Positions 1 to 9,041 of a DNA stretch of 64,000 nt are shown in pieces (within the stretch, counting starts at the first letter, position 1; each line of letters begins with the position of its first letter). The translations under genes were made by a program, and so were the position numbers. The notes under the pieces were generated by a model that did not search any database, was not told where the DNA came from, and was given only the letters and a program-made list of their open reading frames with translations. The DNA is from Sphingomonas sp. IC-56 (GTDB lineage: Bacteria > Pseudomonadota > Alphaproteobacteria > Sphingomonadales > Sphingomonadaceae). The stretch lies in assembly GCF_021043375.1 (NCBI RefSeq), contig NZ_JAJNDV010000004.1, positions 1 to 64,000 on the forward strand. Direction: 5' to 3'.

Positions 1-795
1 CACCCCCCGCCCTCGCATCGTCGCGCCAATCCACCGGTCCCGCACCGCCAGCCCCTCACGGCTCAACCCCAGCCGGCCCAGCCGGTCCTCCGCCCACGGA
101 TCCACCCCCGCCTGGTACAGCACCAAGTCCGGCGCGAACCCGTCCAGCAGTGGCAACAGCGTCTCTTCCAGCGCGGTCATATAGCCGTCGTCGTCCACCC
201 CATCGGCCAAGCCCACATCTACCGTGGATCGTGCCTTGCGCACCGGGAAGTTCTTCTCGGCATGGATCGAATAGGTCGCGATGCCGACATGCCCAGCGGT
301 CAGCGCCGCGGTGCCGTCGCCCTGGTGCACGTCGCAATCGACGATCAGCACCCGCTCGGCATCGCCTTCCTCCACCAGCCGCACCGCCGCCAGCGCCAGG
401 TCGTTGAACACGCAGAAGCCCGCACCCGTATCGCTCAGCGCATGGTGACTGCCGCCCGCAGTGTTCGCGGCAAAGCCATGACGCTGCGCCAGCTTCGCCG
501 CCAGCCAGGTGCCGCCCGGCACCATCTGCGCGCGCAACGCCACCTGGGCCGTCACCGGAAAGCCGATCCGCCGCTCCTTCTCGCGCGGCACCCGCGCCTC
601 CAGAACCTCGGCGACGTAATCCGGATCATGCACGATTTCCAACCAGTTGCGCGGCATTGCTTCGGGTCGGTGCCAGGAAAACCGCGCACCTTGCGCAATC
701 AGCAGGTCACGCACCAGCCCATTCTTGTTCCACTGATACTGGCTGCGCGCGGGCGCCGGCGCGACATAGGCGGGGTGGTGAACGATCGGGATCAT
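1..795 (-). CDS. Histone deacetylase family protein (3' end cut by window edge)
   Basis: Reads MIPIVHHPAYVAP from the ATG at 795 and stays open to base 1, so the C-terminus is missing (265 residues present). It carries the zinc-hydrolase signatures of the arginase/deacetylase fold: GGSHHA, then DCDVHQGDGTA, whose Asp and His bind zinc, and later YQAGVDPWAEDRLG. Bacterial members deacetylate acetylated amines such as polyamines or acetyl-lysine; the substrate here cannot be told. It is divergent from the Nudix gene that follows. The family call is firm, the substrate is unknown. Confidence 0.9.
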   Translation of the reverse strand, partial: MIPIVHHPAYVAPAPARSQYQWNKNGLVRDLLIAQGARFSWHRPEAMPRNWLEIVHDPDYVAEVLEARVPREKERRIGFPVTAQVALRAQMVPGGTWLAAKLAQRHGFAANTAGGSHHALSDTGAGFCVFNDLALAAVRLVEEGDAERVLIVDCDVHQGDGTAALTAGHVGIATYSIHAEKNFPVRKARSTVDVGLADGVDDDGYMTALEETLLPLLDGFAPDLVLYQAGVDPWAEDRLGRLGLSREGLAVRDRWIGATMRGRGV

Positions 796-842
796 CGCCG
801 ACAGATGTGGCATCGCTCGCCGCGCTGCACTAGGTGCAGGGC

Positions 843-1337
843 ATGACCGACATCGCCTCCCTTCCCTATCGCCCCTGCGCTGGCGTCATGCTGATGAACC
901 GCGACGGCCTCGTCTTCGTCGGCCAGCGCCTCGATTCGACGCTGGAAGCCTGGCAAATGCCGCAGGGCGGCATCGATCCGGGCGAGGATGCGCTTGAAGC
1001 CGCTTATCGCGAGCTGTGGGAGGAAACCGGCATCGTGCGCGAGCATGTCGAACTCGCCGCCTCCGCGCCCGAGGAGCTGTGGTACGACTTGCCCGAGGAT
1101 CTGGTCGGCAAGGTGTGGAAGGGCAAGTGGCGCGGCCAGCGTCAGCGCTGGTTCCTGTTCCGCTTCCTCGGCACCGACGATAACATCAACATCGTCACCG
1201 CCGAGCCCGAATTTCGCGCCTGGCGCTGGGCCGAACCCGCAGATCTCCCCGAGCTGATCGTCCCCTTCAAGCGCGATCTCTACACCAAGCTGCTGGACGT
1301 GTTCGCCGACGTCATCGCCTCGGCTCGTCGGGCCTGA
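843..1337 (+). CDS. rppH: RNA pyrophosphohydrolase (Nudix)
   Basis: A 164-residue Nudix hydrolase. The Nudix box GX5EX7REUXEEXGU is complete at residues 42-64 (GGIDPGEDALEAAYRELWEE, then TGI). The segment YRPCAGVMLMN before it and the QGGID context match RppH/invasion-associated Nudix proteins, which remove pyrophosphate from the 5' triphosphate of mRNA to start decay, and cleave dinucleoside polyphosphates. An in-frame GTG at 834 would add three residues; the ATG at 843 fits the family start better. Confidence 0.93.
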   Translation: MTDIASLPYRPCAGVMLMNRDGLVFVGQRLDSTLEAWQMPQGGIDPGEDALEAAYRELWEETGIVREHVELAASAPEELWYDLPEDLVGKVWKGKWRGQRQRWFLFRFLGTDDNINIVTAEPEFRAWRWAEPADLPELIVPFKRDLYTKLLDVFADVIASARRA

Positions 1338-1399
1338 CGCTCTTTTCATCTCTGGGCGCCCTTTTCGCGCCGCATTGCCCCGCATAAGGGCAGGGTGTG

Positions 1400-2287
1400 A
1401 TGCGTGCCCTGCTCTTCGCCCTGCCGCTACTCCTCGCCAACACGGACGATCCGACGATCCCGCCGACCATCAAGGCGATGCTCGACTCCGCCATGGCGTC
1501 GGGCAACGAAGGCGATGTCAGCGTCATCGTGAAATACGCCAAGGAAGCTTCGCCGGAGAGCGCGGACCTGGTGACGCGGATCGCCGCGGCCTGGCGCGAC
1601 GATCGCCAGCAGAACGCGACCCGTCGCCTGCGCCAGTCCGACTTTCTCGACCTGCTCAAGGGGCATGCAGAGCTGGGCGGCTATGTCTCAACGGGCAATA
1701 CCGAGAATGTCGGCGTCACCGCCGCCGCCGAGTTGACCCGCGAAGGCCTGGAATGGCGCCACAAGGTGAGGCTGCGCGCCGACTATCAGAAGAGCCTCGG
1801 CATCACGAGCCAGGAGCGCTACCTCGCCGCCTACGAGCCCAACTGGAAATTTGACGACCGCGCCTATCTCTACGGCGCCGCGCAATATGAAAGCGATCGG
1901 TTCTCGGGCTTCTACGACCGTATCTCGCTATCGAGCGGTGCGGGCTACAGCGCGCTTCGCTCGCCTGCGGTGAAGCTCGACCTGGAGCTTGGGCCGGCAT
2001 TCCGGCATACCCGGTTCATCGACACCAGCATTGAAAGCAATATCGCGGCGCGCGGTTCGGTGGATTTCGGGTGGAAATTGTCGCGCAGCGTTTCGGTGAC
2101 GCAGAACGCGTCGGCCTATGTTCAGGCGGCAAACAGCACGATTACGAGCAAATCGGCGCTGCTTACGCGGCTAATCGGGCCGCTTTCGGCGCAGTTCAGC
2201 TATACGGTGCAGTTCGAAAGCATGCCGCCAGAAGGGCGCAAGTCCACGGACACCACCAGCCGCGCCTCGCTGGTCATCGACTTCTAA
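1400..2287 (+). CDS. DUF481 family outer-membrane beta-barrel protein
   Basis: 295 residues from the ATG at 1400 (a GTG directly before it, at 1397, is an alternative). A short hydrophobic N-terminal signal (MRALLFALPLLLA) is followed by a helical stretch and then, from about residue 85, alternating beta strands with the DUF481 opening GYVSTGNTENVG and a final aromatic strand ending SLVIDF, as in outer-membrane barrels. The family (YdiY-like, salt-induced outer membrane protein) has no firm biochemical role. It stands alone between rppH and the arginine-succinyltransferase cluster. Confidence 0.82.
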   Translation: MRALLFALPLLLANTDDPTIPPTIKAMLDSAMASGNEGDVSVIVKYAKEASPESADLVTRIAAAWRDDRQQNATRRLRQSDFLDLLKGHAELGGYVSTGNTENVGVTAAAELTREGLEWRHKVRLRADYQKSLGITSQERYLAAYEPNWKFDDRAYLYGAAQYESDRFSGFYDRISLSSGAGYSALRSPAVKLDLELGPAFRHTRFIDTSIESNIAARGSVDFGWKLSRSVSVTQNASAYVQAANSTITSKSALLTRLIGPLSAQFSYTVQFESMPPEGRKSTDTTSRASLVIDF

Positions 2288-2332
2288 GATGCTGGGGTTT
2301 CCTGGCTTTTTCAACAAGGCTGGTGTGACAGC

Positions 2333-3532
2333 ATGACCCCGGAACAACGCGCCGTCCTCAACGAAATCCGCGTCGACCAGATGCTGGCCAACACCCAGCA
2401 ATGGGTCGCCATAAACAGCGGAACCCGCAACCTCTCCGGCCTCGCAAAAATGGCGCATTTACTCGCGGAATCGTTCTCCACGCTCCCGGGAACCCTCACG
2501 CTGATCGACCCCGAACCGGCGGAAATCGTGACCGCAACCGGCACCGTCGAACCCCTGAACCATGGCCAGCACCTCCACCTCCGCGTCCGCCCAGATGCGT
2601 CGATCCAACTGCTCTTCACCGGTCACATGGACACCGTTTACGGCGCCGATCACCCCTTCCAATCCGCGCGATGGAACGAAGACGGCACCCTGAACGGACC
2701 AGGCGCCGCCGACATGAAGGGTGGCCTCGCCGTAATGCTCGCCGCCCTACAAGCCGTGGAAACCAGCCCTGCGGCAACGCGCATCGGTTATGAGGCGGTG
2801 ATCAACTCGGACGAGGAAACCGGCTCGTTCTCCTCACGAGACCTGATTGCCAAAGCTGCTGCCGGAAAACTGGCGGCTCTTACCTACGAGCCTGCGCTAC
2901 CGGACGGCACCCTGGCTGGCGCACGGGGGGGCACGGGTAATTTCTCGATGGTGGTGCGGGGGCGTAGCGCCCATGCCGGCCGCAATCCGGAGGATGGCCG
3001 CAATGCCGTTGTTGCAGCGGCGGATCTGGCGGTGCGGCTGGCTGGGATTGCATCTCCAGCACTGTCGGTGAATCCGGCGCGCGTTGAGGGGGGCGGCCCG
3101 AACAACGTCGTCCCGGACCTGGCAATCCTCCGCGTCAATTTCCGCCCGCGCAGCCTCGAGGCGATCGCAGCGGCGCAGGAGGCGATTGAGGGCGTAGTGC
3201 AGACTGTCCGAGAACTGCACGGCGTGGAGATCGACGCTCACGGCAGCTTCAATCGCTTGCCCAAGCCAGTCGACCCGGCAGCGGAACGGCTGTTGCATTT
3301 AGTGCGCGAAACAGGAACTCTGCTAGGCCTCGACATCAGGTGGCAAGCGACCGGGGGCGTGTGTGATGGCAACAATATCGCAGCCTGCGGCGTGGCAGTG
3401 GTCGACACGATGGGCGTCCGCGGTGGCGCCATACATTCAGCGGAGGAATTCCTGATCCCTGAGTCCCTGTACGAACGCGCGGCACTGTCGGCGCTCAGCA
3501 TCCTGCGCATCGCCGAACAGGGGTGCCTGTGA
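2333..3532 (+). CDS. M20-family metallohydrolase, first gene of the ast cluster
   Basis: 399 residues of the carboxypeptidase G2/DapE/ArgE type. Metal and catalytic residues are visible: H98 and D100 in GHMDTVY, D127 in GAADMKGG, the Glu pair 161-162 in SDEETGS, and a C-terminal His in GAIHSAEEF. The dimerisation-domain segment GRSAHAGRNPEDGRNA is also present. The stop overlaps the GTG start of astA, so the two are translationally coupled. M20 enzymes include DapE, which removes succinate from N-succinyl-diaminopimelate, so this gene may supply the desuccinylase step normally done by AstE; that role is inferred from context only. Confidence 0.88.
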   Translation: MTPEQRAVLNEIRVDQMLANTQQWVAINSGTRNLSGLAKMAHLLAESFSTLPGTLTLIDPEPAEIVTATGTVEPLNHGQHLHLRVRPDASIQLLFTGHMDTVYGADHPFQSARWNEDGTLNGPGAADMKGGLAVMLAALQAVETSPAATRIGYEAVINSDEETGSFSSRDLIAKAAAGKLAALTYEPALPDGTLAGARGGTGNFSMVVRGRSAHAGRNPEDGRNAVVAAADLAVRLAGIASPALSVNPARVEGGGPNNVVPDLAILRVNFRPRSLEAIAAAQEAIEGVVQTVRELHGVEIDAHGSFNRLPKPVDPAAERLLHLVRETGTLLGLDIRWQATGGVCDGNNIAACGVAVVDTMGVRGGAIHSAEEFLIPESLYERAALSALSILRIAEQGCL

Positions 3533-4539
3533 GCTTTCGCATCCGCGCCGCGCGCGACGAAGACCTGCAGCACCTGTACGAGATGGCAAAGCTGACCGGC
3601 GGCGGTTTCACCAATCTTCCGCCCGAGCGCGAGCCGCTCCGCGCAAAGCTCGCTCGCAGTCACGCTGCGTTCGCGCGGCAGGAAGAGGGGCTATCTGACG
3701 ACCTGTTCGTGCTGGTGCTGGAGAATTGCGAGACCGGCGATATCCGGGGCACCTGCCAGATCTTCACGCATGTCGGGCAGCTATGGCCGTTCTACAGCTA
3801 TCGGCTAGGGACGGTTACCAAGCACAGCCGGGAACTGAACCGGACCTTCCGTGCCGAAATTCTCAATCTGGTCAATGATCTGGAGGGCTCCAGCGAGGTC
3901 GGGGGGCTGTTCCTCCACCCGGCTGAACGCGCCGGAGGACTGGGCATGCTGCTGGCGCGCAGCCGCTATTTGTTCATTGCGCGGCACCGCGCCCGCTTCG
4001 CCGATCGCATTCTGGCAGAACTGCGCGGGGTCATCGACGAAGCCGGCGCATCGCCGTTCTGGGACGGCGTGGCCGGGCGCTTCTTCGGGATGAACTTCCA
4101 GGAAGCCGACACTTTCAACGCCACGCACGGCAATCAATTCATCGCCGACCTGATGCCAAAGCATCCGATCTACACCGCGATGCTGAGTGAGCATGCGCGT
4201 GCGGTGATGGGTATACCCCACCCAAGCGGGCGGGCCGCCATGCGCATGCTCGAGAATGAAGGGTTCGCCTACGAGCATTATGTGGACATCTTCGATGGCG
4301 GACCGACGATGACCGCGCGAACCGATCAAGTGAAAGCCATTCGGGACGCGGTCACCAGTACCATAATTGGCATCGGCGACGCCGACGGCGCTGCGTTGAT
4401 CGCTTCCGGGCGCCTGGCGACGTTCCAGGCCGCACAAGGCTATGTCCGCAGCACGCCTGAAGGCGTGATCGTCGACCCGCTTACGGCCAACGCACTTCAG
4501 CTTCGTGAGGGCGACGAGATCGTCCATGTGGCCCGCTGA
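3529..4539 (+). CDS. astA: Arginine N-succinyltransferase
   Basis: 336 residues, close to the 344 of E. coli AstA. It transfers succinyl from succinyl-CoA to the alpha-amino group of arginine, the first step of the AST pathway for arginine catabolism. It begins FRIRAARDEDLQHLYEMAK and holds the family blocks YSYRLGTVTKHS, GGLFLHPAERAGGLGMLLA, FWDGVAGRFFGMNF and GRAAMRMLENEGFAYEHYVD. The GTG at 3529 overlaps the TGA of the preceding gene; a GTG six bases upstream is an alternative. The stop shares one base with the astB start. Confidence 0.95.
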   Translation: MSFRIRAARDEDLQHLYEMAKLTGGGFTNLPPEREPLRAKLARSHAAFARQEEGLSDDLFVLVLENCETGDIRGTCQIFTHVGQLWPFYSYRLGTVTKHSRELNRTFRAEILNLVNDLEGSSEVGGLFLHPAERAGGLGMLLARSRYLFIARHRARFADRILAELRGVIDEAGASPFWDGVAGRFFGMNFQEADTFNATHGNQFIADLMPKHPIYTAMLSEHARAVMGIPHPSGRAAMRMLENEGFAYEHYVDIFDGGPTMTARTDQVKAIRDAVTSTIIGIGDADGAALIASGRLATFQAAQGYVRSTPEGVIVDPLTANALQLREGDEIVHVAR

Positions 4540-5792
4540 TGCTGACTGAGATCAACTTCGACGGGATCATTGGCCCCAGTCACAACTATGCGGGACTGAG
4601 CCCCGGGAACCTAGCTGCGACGCGAAGTCATGGCGCGGTGTCGCGGCCGCGCGCAGCGGCGTTGCAAGGCATTTCCAAAATGCGCGCAAATCTGCGCCTG
4701 GGCCTTGTGGAAGGGATATTGCTGCCGCATGCCCGGCCGGATCATCAATGGCTGGCGAGCTTGCATACTCGATATGAGGAAGCGTCCGACCATCTACGTG
4801 CGCAGGCGCTTTCCGCTTCGGCGATGTGGGCCGCGAATGCCGCCACCGTCTCGCCTGCTCCCGATACCGCCGATGGCCGCTGTCACCTGACCGTCGCCAA
4901 CCTGGCGACGCTTCCCCACCGCAGCCATGAATGGCCCGAAACGCTGGCGCAATTGCGGATTGCCTTCGCCAACGATGCCTTCCGCGTACATGCTGCCGTC
5001 CCCCCCCCCTTCGGAGACGAAGGCGCGGCCAACCATATGCGATTGGCGGGGGGCCACGATCGGCCCGGCATCGAGGTCTTTGTATTCGGTGTGCCGGGAG
5101 GTGCGTTCCCGGCCCGCCAGCACCGGGAAGCCAGCGAGGCGATCGCCCGGGGACATGGTCTGGATCGTGCAAGGACGTTCTTCGCCCAGCAGTCACCCGA
5201 GGCGATCGAAGCCGGCGCGTTCCATAACGACGTTGTCGCCGTGGCGAACGGGCTGGTACTCTTCGCACACGAGCAGGCCTTTGCCGACACCGCCTCTTTT
5301 TACGCGGGGCTAAGGGCCGCGCTCCCCGAGATCGAGATCGTTGAGGTACCTGCCTCCCAGGTTAGCCTTGAGGACGCAATCCGCTCCTATCTGTTCAACG
5401 CGCAGCTTGTGACGCTGCCAGGCGGCGACACCGCATTGATCGTACCTGAAGAAGCGCGCGATACGCCAAGCGTTTGGCGCTGGCTGCAGGAACATGTTGC
5501 AGGCAACGGCCCGATCCGGCGCGTGGAAGTTGTCGATGTGCGCGAATCGATGGGCAATGGCGGTGGCCCCGCTTGCCTTCGGCTTCGCGTTGTCGCTGAT
5601 CCGAGGACCGTCGATCCTCGCTTCCTTGTGGACGAAGCGAAGCTCGACAGCATCGGTGAGGTCATTGAGCGCTATTGGCCGGAGGCGATTAAAAGCGACG
5701 ATCTGGGCGACGCGGACCTTATCCGCCAGATTGAGGAGGCGCGCAGCCGCCTGCTGACCTCACTGCGGATTGTCGAGTTAATTGACAGGTAA
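4539..5792 (+). CDS. astB: N-succinylarginine dihydrolase
   Basis: 417 residues (E. coli AstB has 447). It hydrolyses N2-succinylarginine to N2-succinylornithine, two ammonia and CO2 using a Cys-His-Glu triad of the amidinotransferase fold. The start FDGIIGPSHNYAGLSPGNLA is diagnostic; triad candidates are E161 (FGDEGAANH), H229 (GAFHNDVVAV) and C346 (GNGGGPACLRL). It overlaps astA by one base (TGATG) and closes the operon. AstC and AstD are not in the window. Confidence 0.96.
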   Translation: MLTEINFDGIIGPSHNYAGLSPGNLAATRSHGAVSRPRAAALQGISKMRANLRLGLVEGILLPHARPDHQWLASLHTRYEEASDHLRAQALSASAMWAANAATVSPAPDTADGRCHLTVANLATLPHRSHEWPETLAQLRIAFANDAFRVHAAVPPPFGDEGAANHMRLAGGHDRPGIEVFVFGVPGGAFPARQHREASEAIARGHGLDRARTFFAQQSPEAIEAGAFHNDVVAVANGLVLFAHEQAFADTASFYAGLRAALPEIEIVEVPASQVSLEDAIRSYLFNAQLVTLPGGDTALIVPEEARDTPSVWRWLQEHVAGNGPIRRVEVVDVRESMGNGGGPACLRLRVVADPRTVDPRFLVDEAKLDSIGEVIERYWPEAIKSDDLGDADLIRQIEEARSRLLTSLRIVELIDR

Positions 5793-5858
5793 CCATTCCG
5801 CCCTGCATACAATGCGCGGTTTTCCGCGTGTGGCCCAAAGCTTGCTAGAGCTACGATC

Positions 5859-6071
5859 ATGTTCGACCGCCTTCGCAATCTCTTCACCATCAAGACGAAA
5901 TTCGAAGCCTTTCTCATCATCTTCGGTCTGGCGATGGGCGCGGTGGAGCGCGGCATGCACTATCTGCACCAGTATTCAGGCTTCAGTGGAAAGCTCTTGT
6001 TCGTGCTCTGTCCGCTCGCGGTGTTCATGGCCGGCGGCAAAATCCTGGATAGCCTGTACGTGACAGACTAA
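5859..6071 (+). CDS. Small membrane protein, function unknown
   Basis: 70 residues: a basic N-terminus (MFDRLRNLFTIKTKFEAF), a hydrophobic helix (LIIFGLAMGAVERGM) and a second one (KLLFVLCPLAVFMAGG), so probably two membrane spans with a periplasmic YLHQYSGFSG loop. It follows astB by 66 bases on the same strand but has no known link to arginine catabolism. The layout and coding character look real; no family is recognised. Confidence 0.65.
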   Translation: MFDRLRNLFTIKTKFEAFLIIFGLAMGAVERGMHYLHQYSGFSGKLLFVLCPLAVFMAGGKILDSLYVTD

Positions 6072-6156
6072 ACCTCGGGCGTTAGCCTTACGCCGCACAT
6101 TAGCGATGACTTGAATGCGGCATCAGCCGCTAAGACCTTTCATTCCCCTAGGAGAA

Positions 6157-6233
6157 TGGCGCGCCCGGAACGATTCGAACGTCCGACCCTCAGATTCGTA
6201 GTCTGATGCTCTATCCAGCTGAGCTACGGGCGC
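6157..6233 (-). tRNA. tRNA-Arg (anticodon ACG)
   Basis: On the minus strand the cloverleaf is complete: acceptor GCGCCCG pairs with CGGGCGC, the D arm is GCTC-AGCTGGATA-GAGC, the anticodon arm is CAGA-CTACGAA-TCTG giving anticodon ACG, and the T arm contains GTTCGAATC. The discriminator is G and the 3' CCA is encoded (6159-6157). The A34 is expected to be edited to inosine so that it reads CGU, CGC and CGA. Confidence 0.97.
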
Positions 6234-6315
6234 TTGGGAGAGGCGTCATTAGGAGCGGAATGGCAGAGGCGCAAGCCCGTTGCGCACCTATTTTTCCAAT
6301 CTAAAAGCATAGGTC

Positions 6316-6807
6316 ATGCGACGCTCCCTTCTTTTAGCGGTGGTCGGCCTTGGCGGCTGTGCCCAACCCTCCGGTGACTTCCCGTCGCTGCTCCCCCGCG
6401 CGGTGGAGGGACAAAGCCTTGCTGAACCTGAGCGCCCGGTGGCAGTCGCCGTAAAGGACCCATCGCTTGACGCGAAGATCAGCGCGATCGTCAGCAGCCT
6501 TGATGGGGCGGAGAAGCGGTTCACCAGCGCTGCGCAAGAGGCGGAGGCGCAGATCGCCGTGGCGCGCGGCGTGGCGGTCGGCTCTGACCGCTGGCTCGAC
6601 GCGCAGGTTGCCCTTGGCGCGCTCGACTCATTGCGCGGCCCGATAGCCACCGCACAGGCAGACCTGGAGCAGTTAATCATCGACCGTGGGGCCGCGGGGC
6701 AGCCGCCCTATCCTGCGCTTCGATCCGCGGCAGACCGGGCTGCCGCCTTGTCCGCGTCGCAGGGCAAGCGGATCGCGACCCTGGAAGCGGCACTCGGCGG
6801 CGTCTAG
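6316..6807 (+). CDS. Putative lipoprotein, function unknown
   Basis: 163 residues with a lipoprotein signal: MRRSLLLAVVGLGGC, lipobox LGGC with Cys15, then a proline-rich linker and a long alanine/glutamate helix with probable coiled-coil (residues 55-110). It should sit lipid-anchored in the periplasm. A weak EcfG-like element (GGAAT at 6257, N16, CGTT at 6278) lies just upstream, with one mismatch in the -35. The stop overlaps by three bases the stop of the convergent gene. No named family recognised. Confidence 0.7.
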   Translation: MRRSLLLAVVGLGGCAQPSGDFPSLLPRAVEGQSLAEPERPVAVAVKDPSLDAKISAIVSSLDGAEKRFTSAAQEAEAQIAVARGVAVGSDRWLDAQVALGALDSLRGPIATAQADLEQLIIDRGAAGQPPYPALRSAADRAAALSASQGKRIATLEAALGGV

Positions 6808-9041
6808 TCGTCAGCGAGTTCGCTGTTCAACGCGCGCAACATGGGAACGATCGACGCATAATCGTCGGTCCAGCCCGCATAGCCAGGCCTGGCTTTCAGC
6901 GGCTGCCAGCCCCGCCCCCTCTGGGTGAGTTGCCGAAGCTTTGTGGCGTCCTGGGAAAGCGCGATCCAGTCGGACGTGCTTGCCTCATCCTGCTTTTCGA
7001 GCGCGCTTGGCTGGTAGATAAGGCGCGCCGCATGCCACCCCCCGCGCTCTGCCGCCGCCGCGACGACGGGGGACAGCGCAAGGAAACGATTGGAGATGTG
7101 GACGAGCAACAGGCCATTGGGCGCCAATACGCGCCCATAGCTGGCAAACGCCTCTGCAGTCATGAGGTGCATCGGCACCGAATCTGAAGAAAAGGCGTCA
7201 AGTGCCAGGAGGTCGAGGCTCCCTGCGTCAGCCTGATCCAGCCGCAGCCGCGCGTCGCCGAGCAGTATCTCCGGGTTGGGCAGGCAGTTCCGCAGGAAGG
7301 TGAATCGCTCACGCGCGATTTTCGCCACCGCCGGGTCGATCTCGAAAAAGCGCCAATGCTGGCCCGGCTGCGCATAGCAGGCGAGCGTGCCTGTCCCCAA
7401 TCCAACCACCCCGACGCGAGCATTGGCTCCATAAAGATCCGGCAGCGCCTCCATGGCTTGGCCCACGCCGGAGCCCGGAACATAATAGCTGGTGGGCACG
7501 CGCTCACGCCCGTTCAGCAACTGCACGCCGTGCAAGGTGGTGCCGTGCGCCAGGCGACGCTCTCCGGCGCTCTCCGCAACCGTGTAGACACCGAAGTAGC
7601 TTCGAGTCCGTGCATCGCTGAACGACATCTCGATCGCACGATACCCGCCGAAGATGAACAGCGCCCCCGTCAAGGTGATCATGAAGGGCAGCCGCACGCC
7701 AATCGTGGCTATGCCGATCATCACCACAACGATGAAGGCGATCTGCTCGCTGAGCACGCCGAACAGGTTGCCGGGGTTCCACAACCCCAATGCGCTGATC
7801 GCTACGACCACTATGGCCACCAGCACCGTCAGACGGCGGCGGTCCGCGGCTGTAGCCCAAAGTTGTCTGAACCCGGAAAACAGAAAGACCTGCGGCACCA
7901 GAAGTCCGGCGGCGAGGATCAGAAGCGGATATTCGTAGGTCCAGTCGAACACCAGCGGCGCAAGAAGGGCTGAAAATACTCCGCCCAGCGCTCCGCCAAC
8001 AGCCATTGCGAGGTAGAAGCCGGTAAGACGATCTGGCGCGGGGCGCAGCGCATACATGCGCGCGTGCAAGGCCACCGAGACGAAGAACAGGAGCGCCAGT
8101 CCGATCAGCGCATTCATGTAGGCGAGTTGCTGATGGCCAGCGATCAGGGTCGCGCCGAACAACAGCAGCATGACGGGCACAAACTTGGCGAGCAGGTGCG
8201 GAAGCGCCGATCTTTCCCGGAACGCCAGCGAGAAGCTGAGCAGATAGAGGCCGAGCGGCAGCACCCACAGGAGCGGCACAGCGACAATGTCGGTGGTCAG
8301 GAAGGTGGACGTCGCCAGCATTAGACCGGAGGGTACGAAGGCAAGTGCAATCCAGAGCGCGACGCGCCTGGGCTCGGCTGAAGGGCTTTGCGGGACCGTG
8401 ACGGCGGCACCGCCGCGCATGCGTGGGAGCAACAGGCCGCAGCCTGCGATTAGGGCCACGACAAACACATAGCCCGCCGTCCAAAGCCAGCTCTGCTCCC
8501 GCAACGCGAACTGCGGCTCGACCAGAAGCGGATAGGCAAGCAGGCCGCCGAAGCTGCCGATGTTGGACGCCGCGTAAAGGGCATAAGGATCGCGGCCGCC
8601 GCTCACTGCCGCATACCAGCGTTGCAGCAACGGCGCCTGCGCCGAGATCGCGAAGAACAGCGGCCCGATCGAGGCGCATAGCAGCCAAGGCACCCAGAGC
8701 GCCGGCTCCACCGCCCCGGGCAGGTCGGTGCCGATCAGCCCGATCGGCAACAGAAAGGCAGAGACCGCCAGTACTGCGAGGTGAACGGCCGCCTGAATGC
8801 GGAGGCGGAAACGTCCCAGCCAGTGCGCGTAGGCGTAACCCGCTAGCAGCAATGCCTGGTAGACCAGCATGGCCGAGTTCCAAACCGCCGGCGCGCCGCC
8901 TATGCGTGGCAAGGCCATGCGTGCGACCATTGGTTGAACCAGGAACAGCAGAAAGGATCCCGCCAGAATGGCCGCGACAAACAGCCAGCGCCAGCCTGCT
9001 TGCGCCTGCGCCTCAGGCTGCGGCTCCGATCGGGCGTGCAT
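6804..9041 (-). CDS. Fused membrane transporter-like / spermidine-synthase-like protein
   Basis: 745 residues. The first 430 or so form about 10-12 hydrophobic helices starting WRWLFVAAILAGSFLLFLVQPM, a hallmark of fused MFS/spermidine synthase proteins. After a further hydrophobic stretch, residues about 530-700 carry a Rossmann methyltransferase-like fold: VGVVGLGTGTLACYA (nucleotide-binding loop), FFEIDPAV, and LLALDAFSSDSVPMHL, the counterpart of the polyamine synthase gate region. Whether it makes polyamines is unproven for this subfamily. The start ATG shares one base with the stop of the upstream GNAT gene, so the two are coupled. Confidence 0.85.
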   Translation of the reverse strand: MHARSEPQPEAQAQAGWRWLFVAAILAGSFLLFLVQPMVARMALPRIGGAPAVWNSAMLVYQALLLAGYAYAHWLGRFRLRIQAAVHLAVLAVSAFLLPIGLIGTDLPGAVEPALWVPWLLCASIGPLFFAISAQAPLLQRWYAAVSGGRDPYALYAASNIGSFGGLLAYPLLVEPQFALREQSWLWTAGYVFVVALIAGCGLLLPRMRGGAAVTVPQSPSAEPRRVALWIALAFVPSGLMLATSTFLTTDIVAVPLLWVLPLGLYLLSFSLAFRERSALPHLLAKFVPVMLLLFGATLIAGHQQLAYMNALIGLALLFFVSVALHARMYALRPAPDRLTGFYLAMAVGGALGGVFSALLAPLVFDWTYEYPLLILAAGLLVPQVFLFSGFRQLWATAADRRRLTVLVAIVVVAISALGLWNPGNLFGVLSEQIAFIVVVMIGIATIGVRLPFMITLTGALFIFGGYRAIEMSFSDARTRSYFGVYTVAESAGERRLAHGTTLHGVQLLNGRERVPTSYYVPGSGVGQAMEALPDLYGANARVGVVGLGTGTLACYAQPGQHWRFFEIDPAVAKIARERFTFLRNCLPNPEILLGDARLRLDQADAGSLDLLALDAFSSDSVPMHLMTAEAFASYGRVLAPNGLLLVHISNRFLALSPVVAAAAERGGWHAARLIYQPSALEKQDEASTSDWIALSQDATKLRQLTQRGRGWQPLKARPGYAGWTDDYASIVPMLRALNSELADD

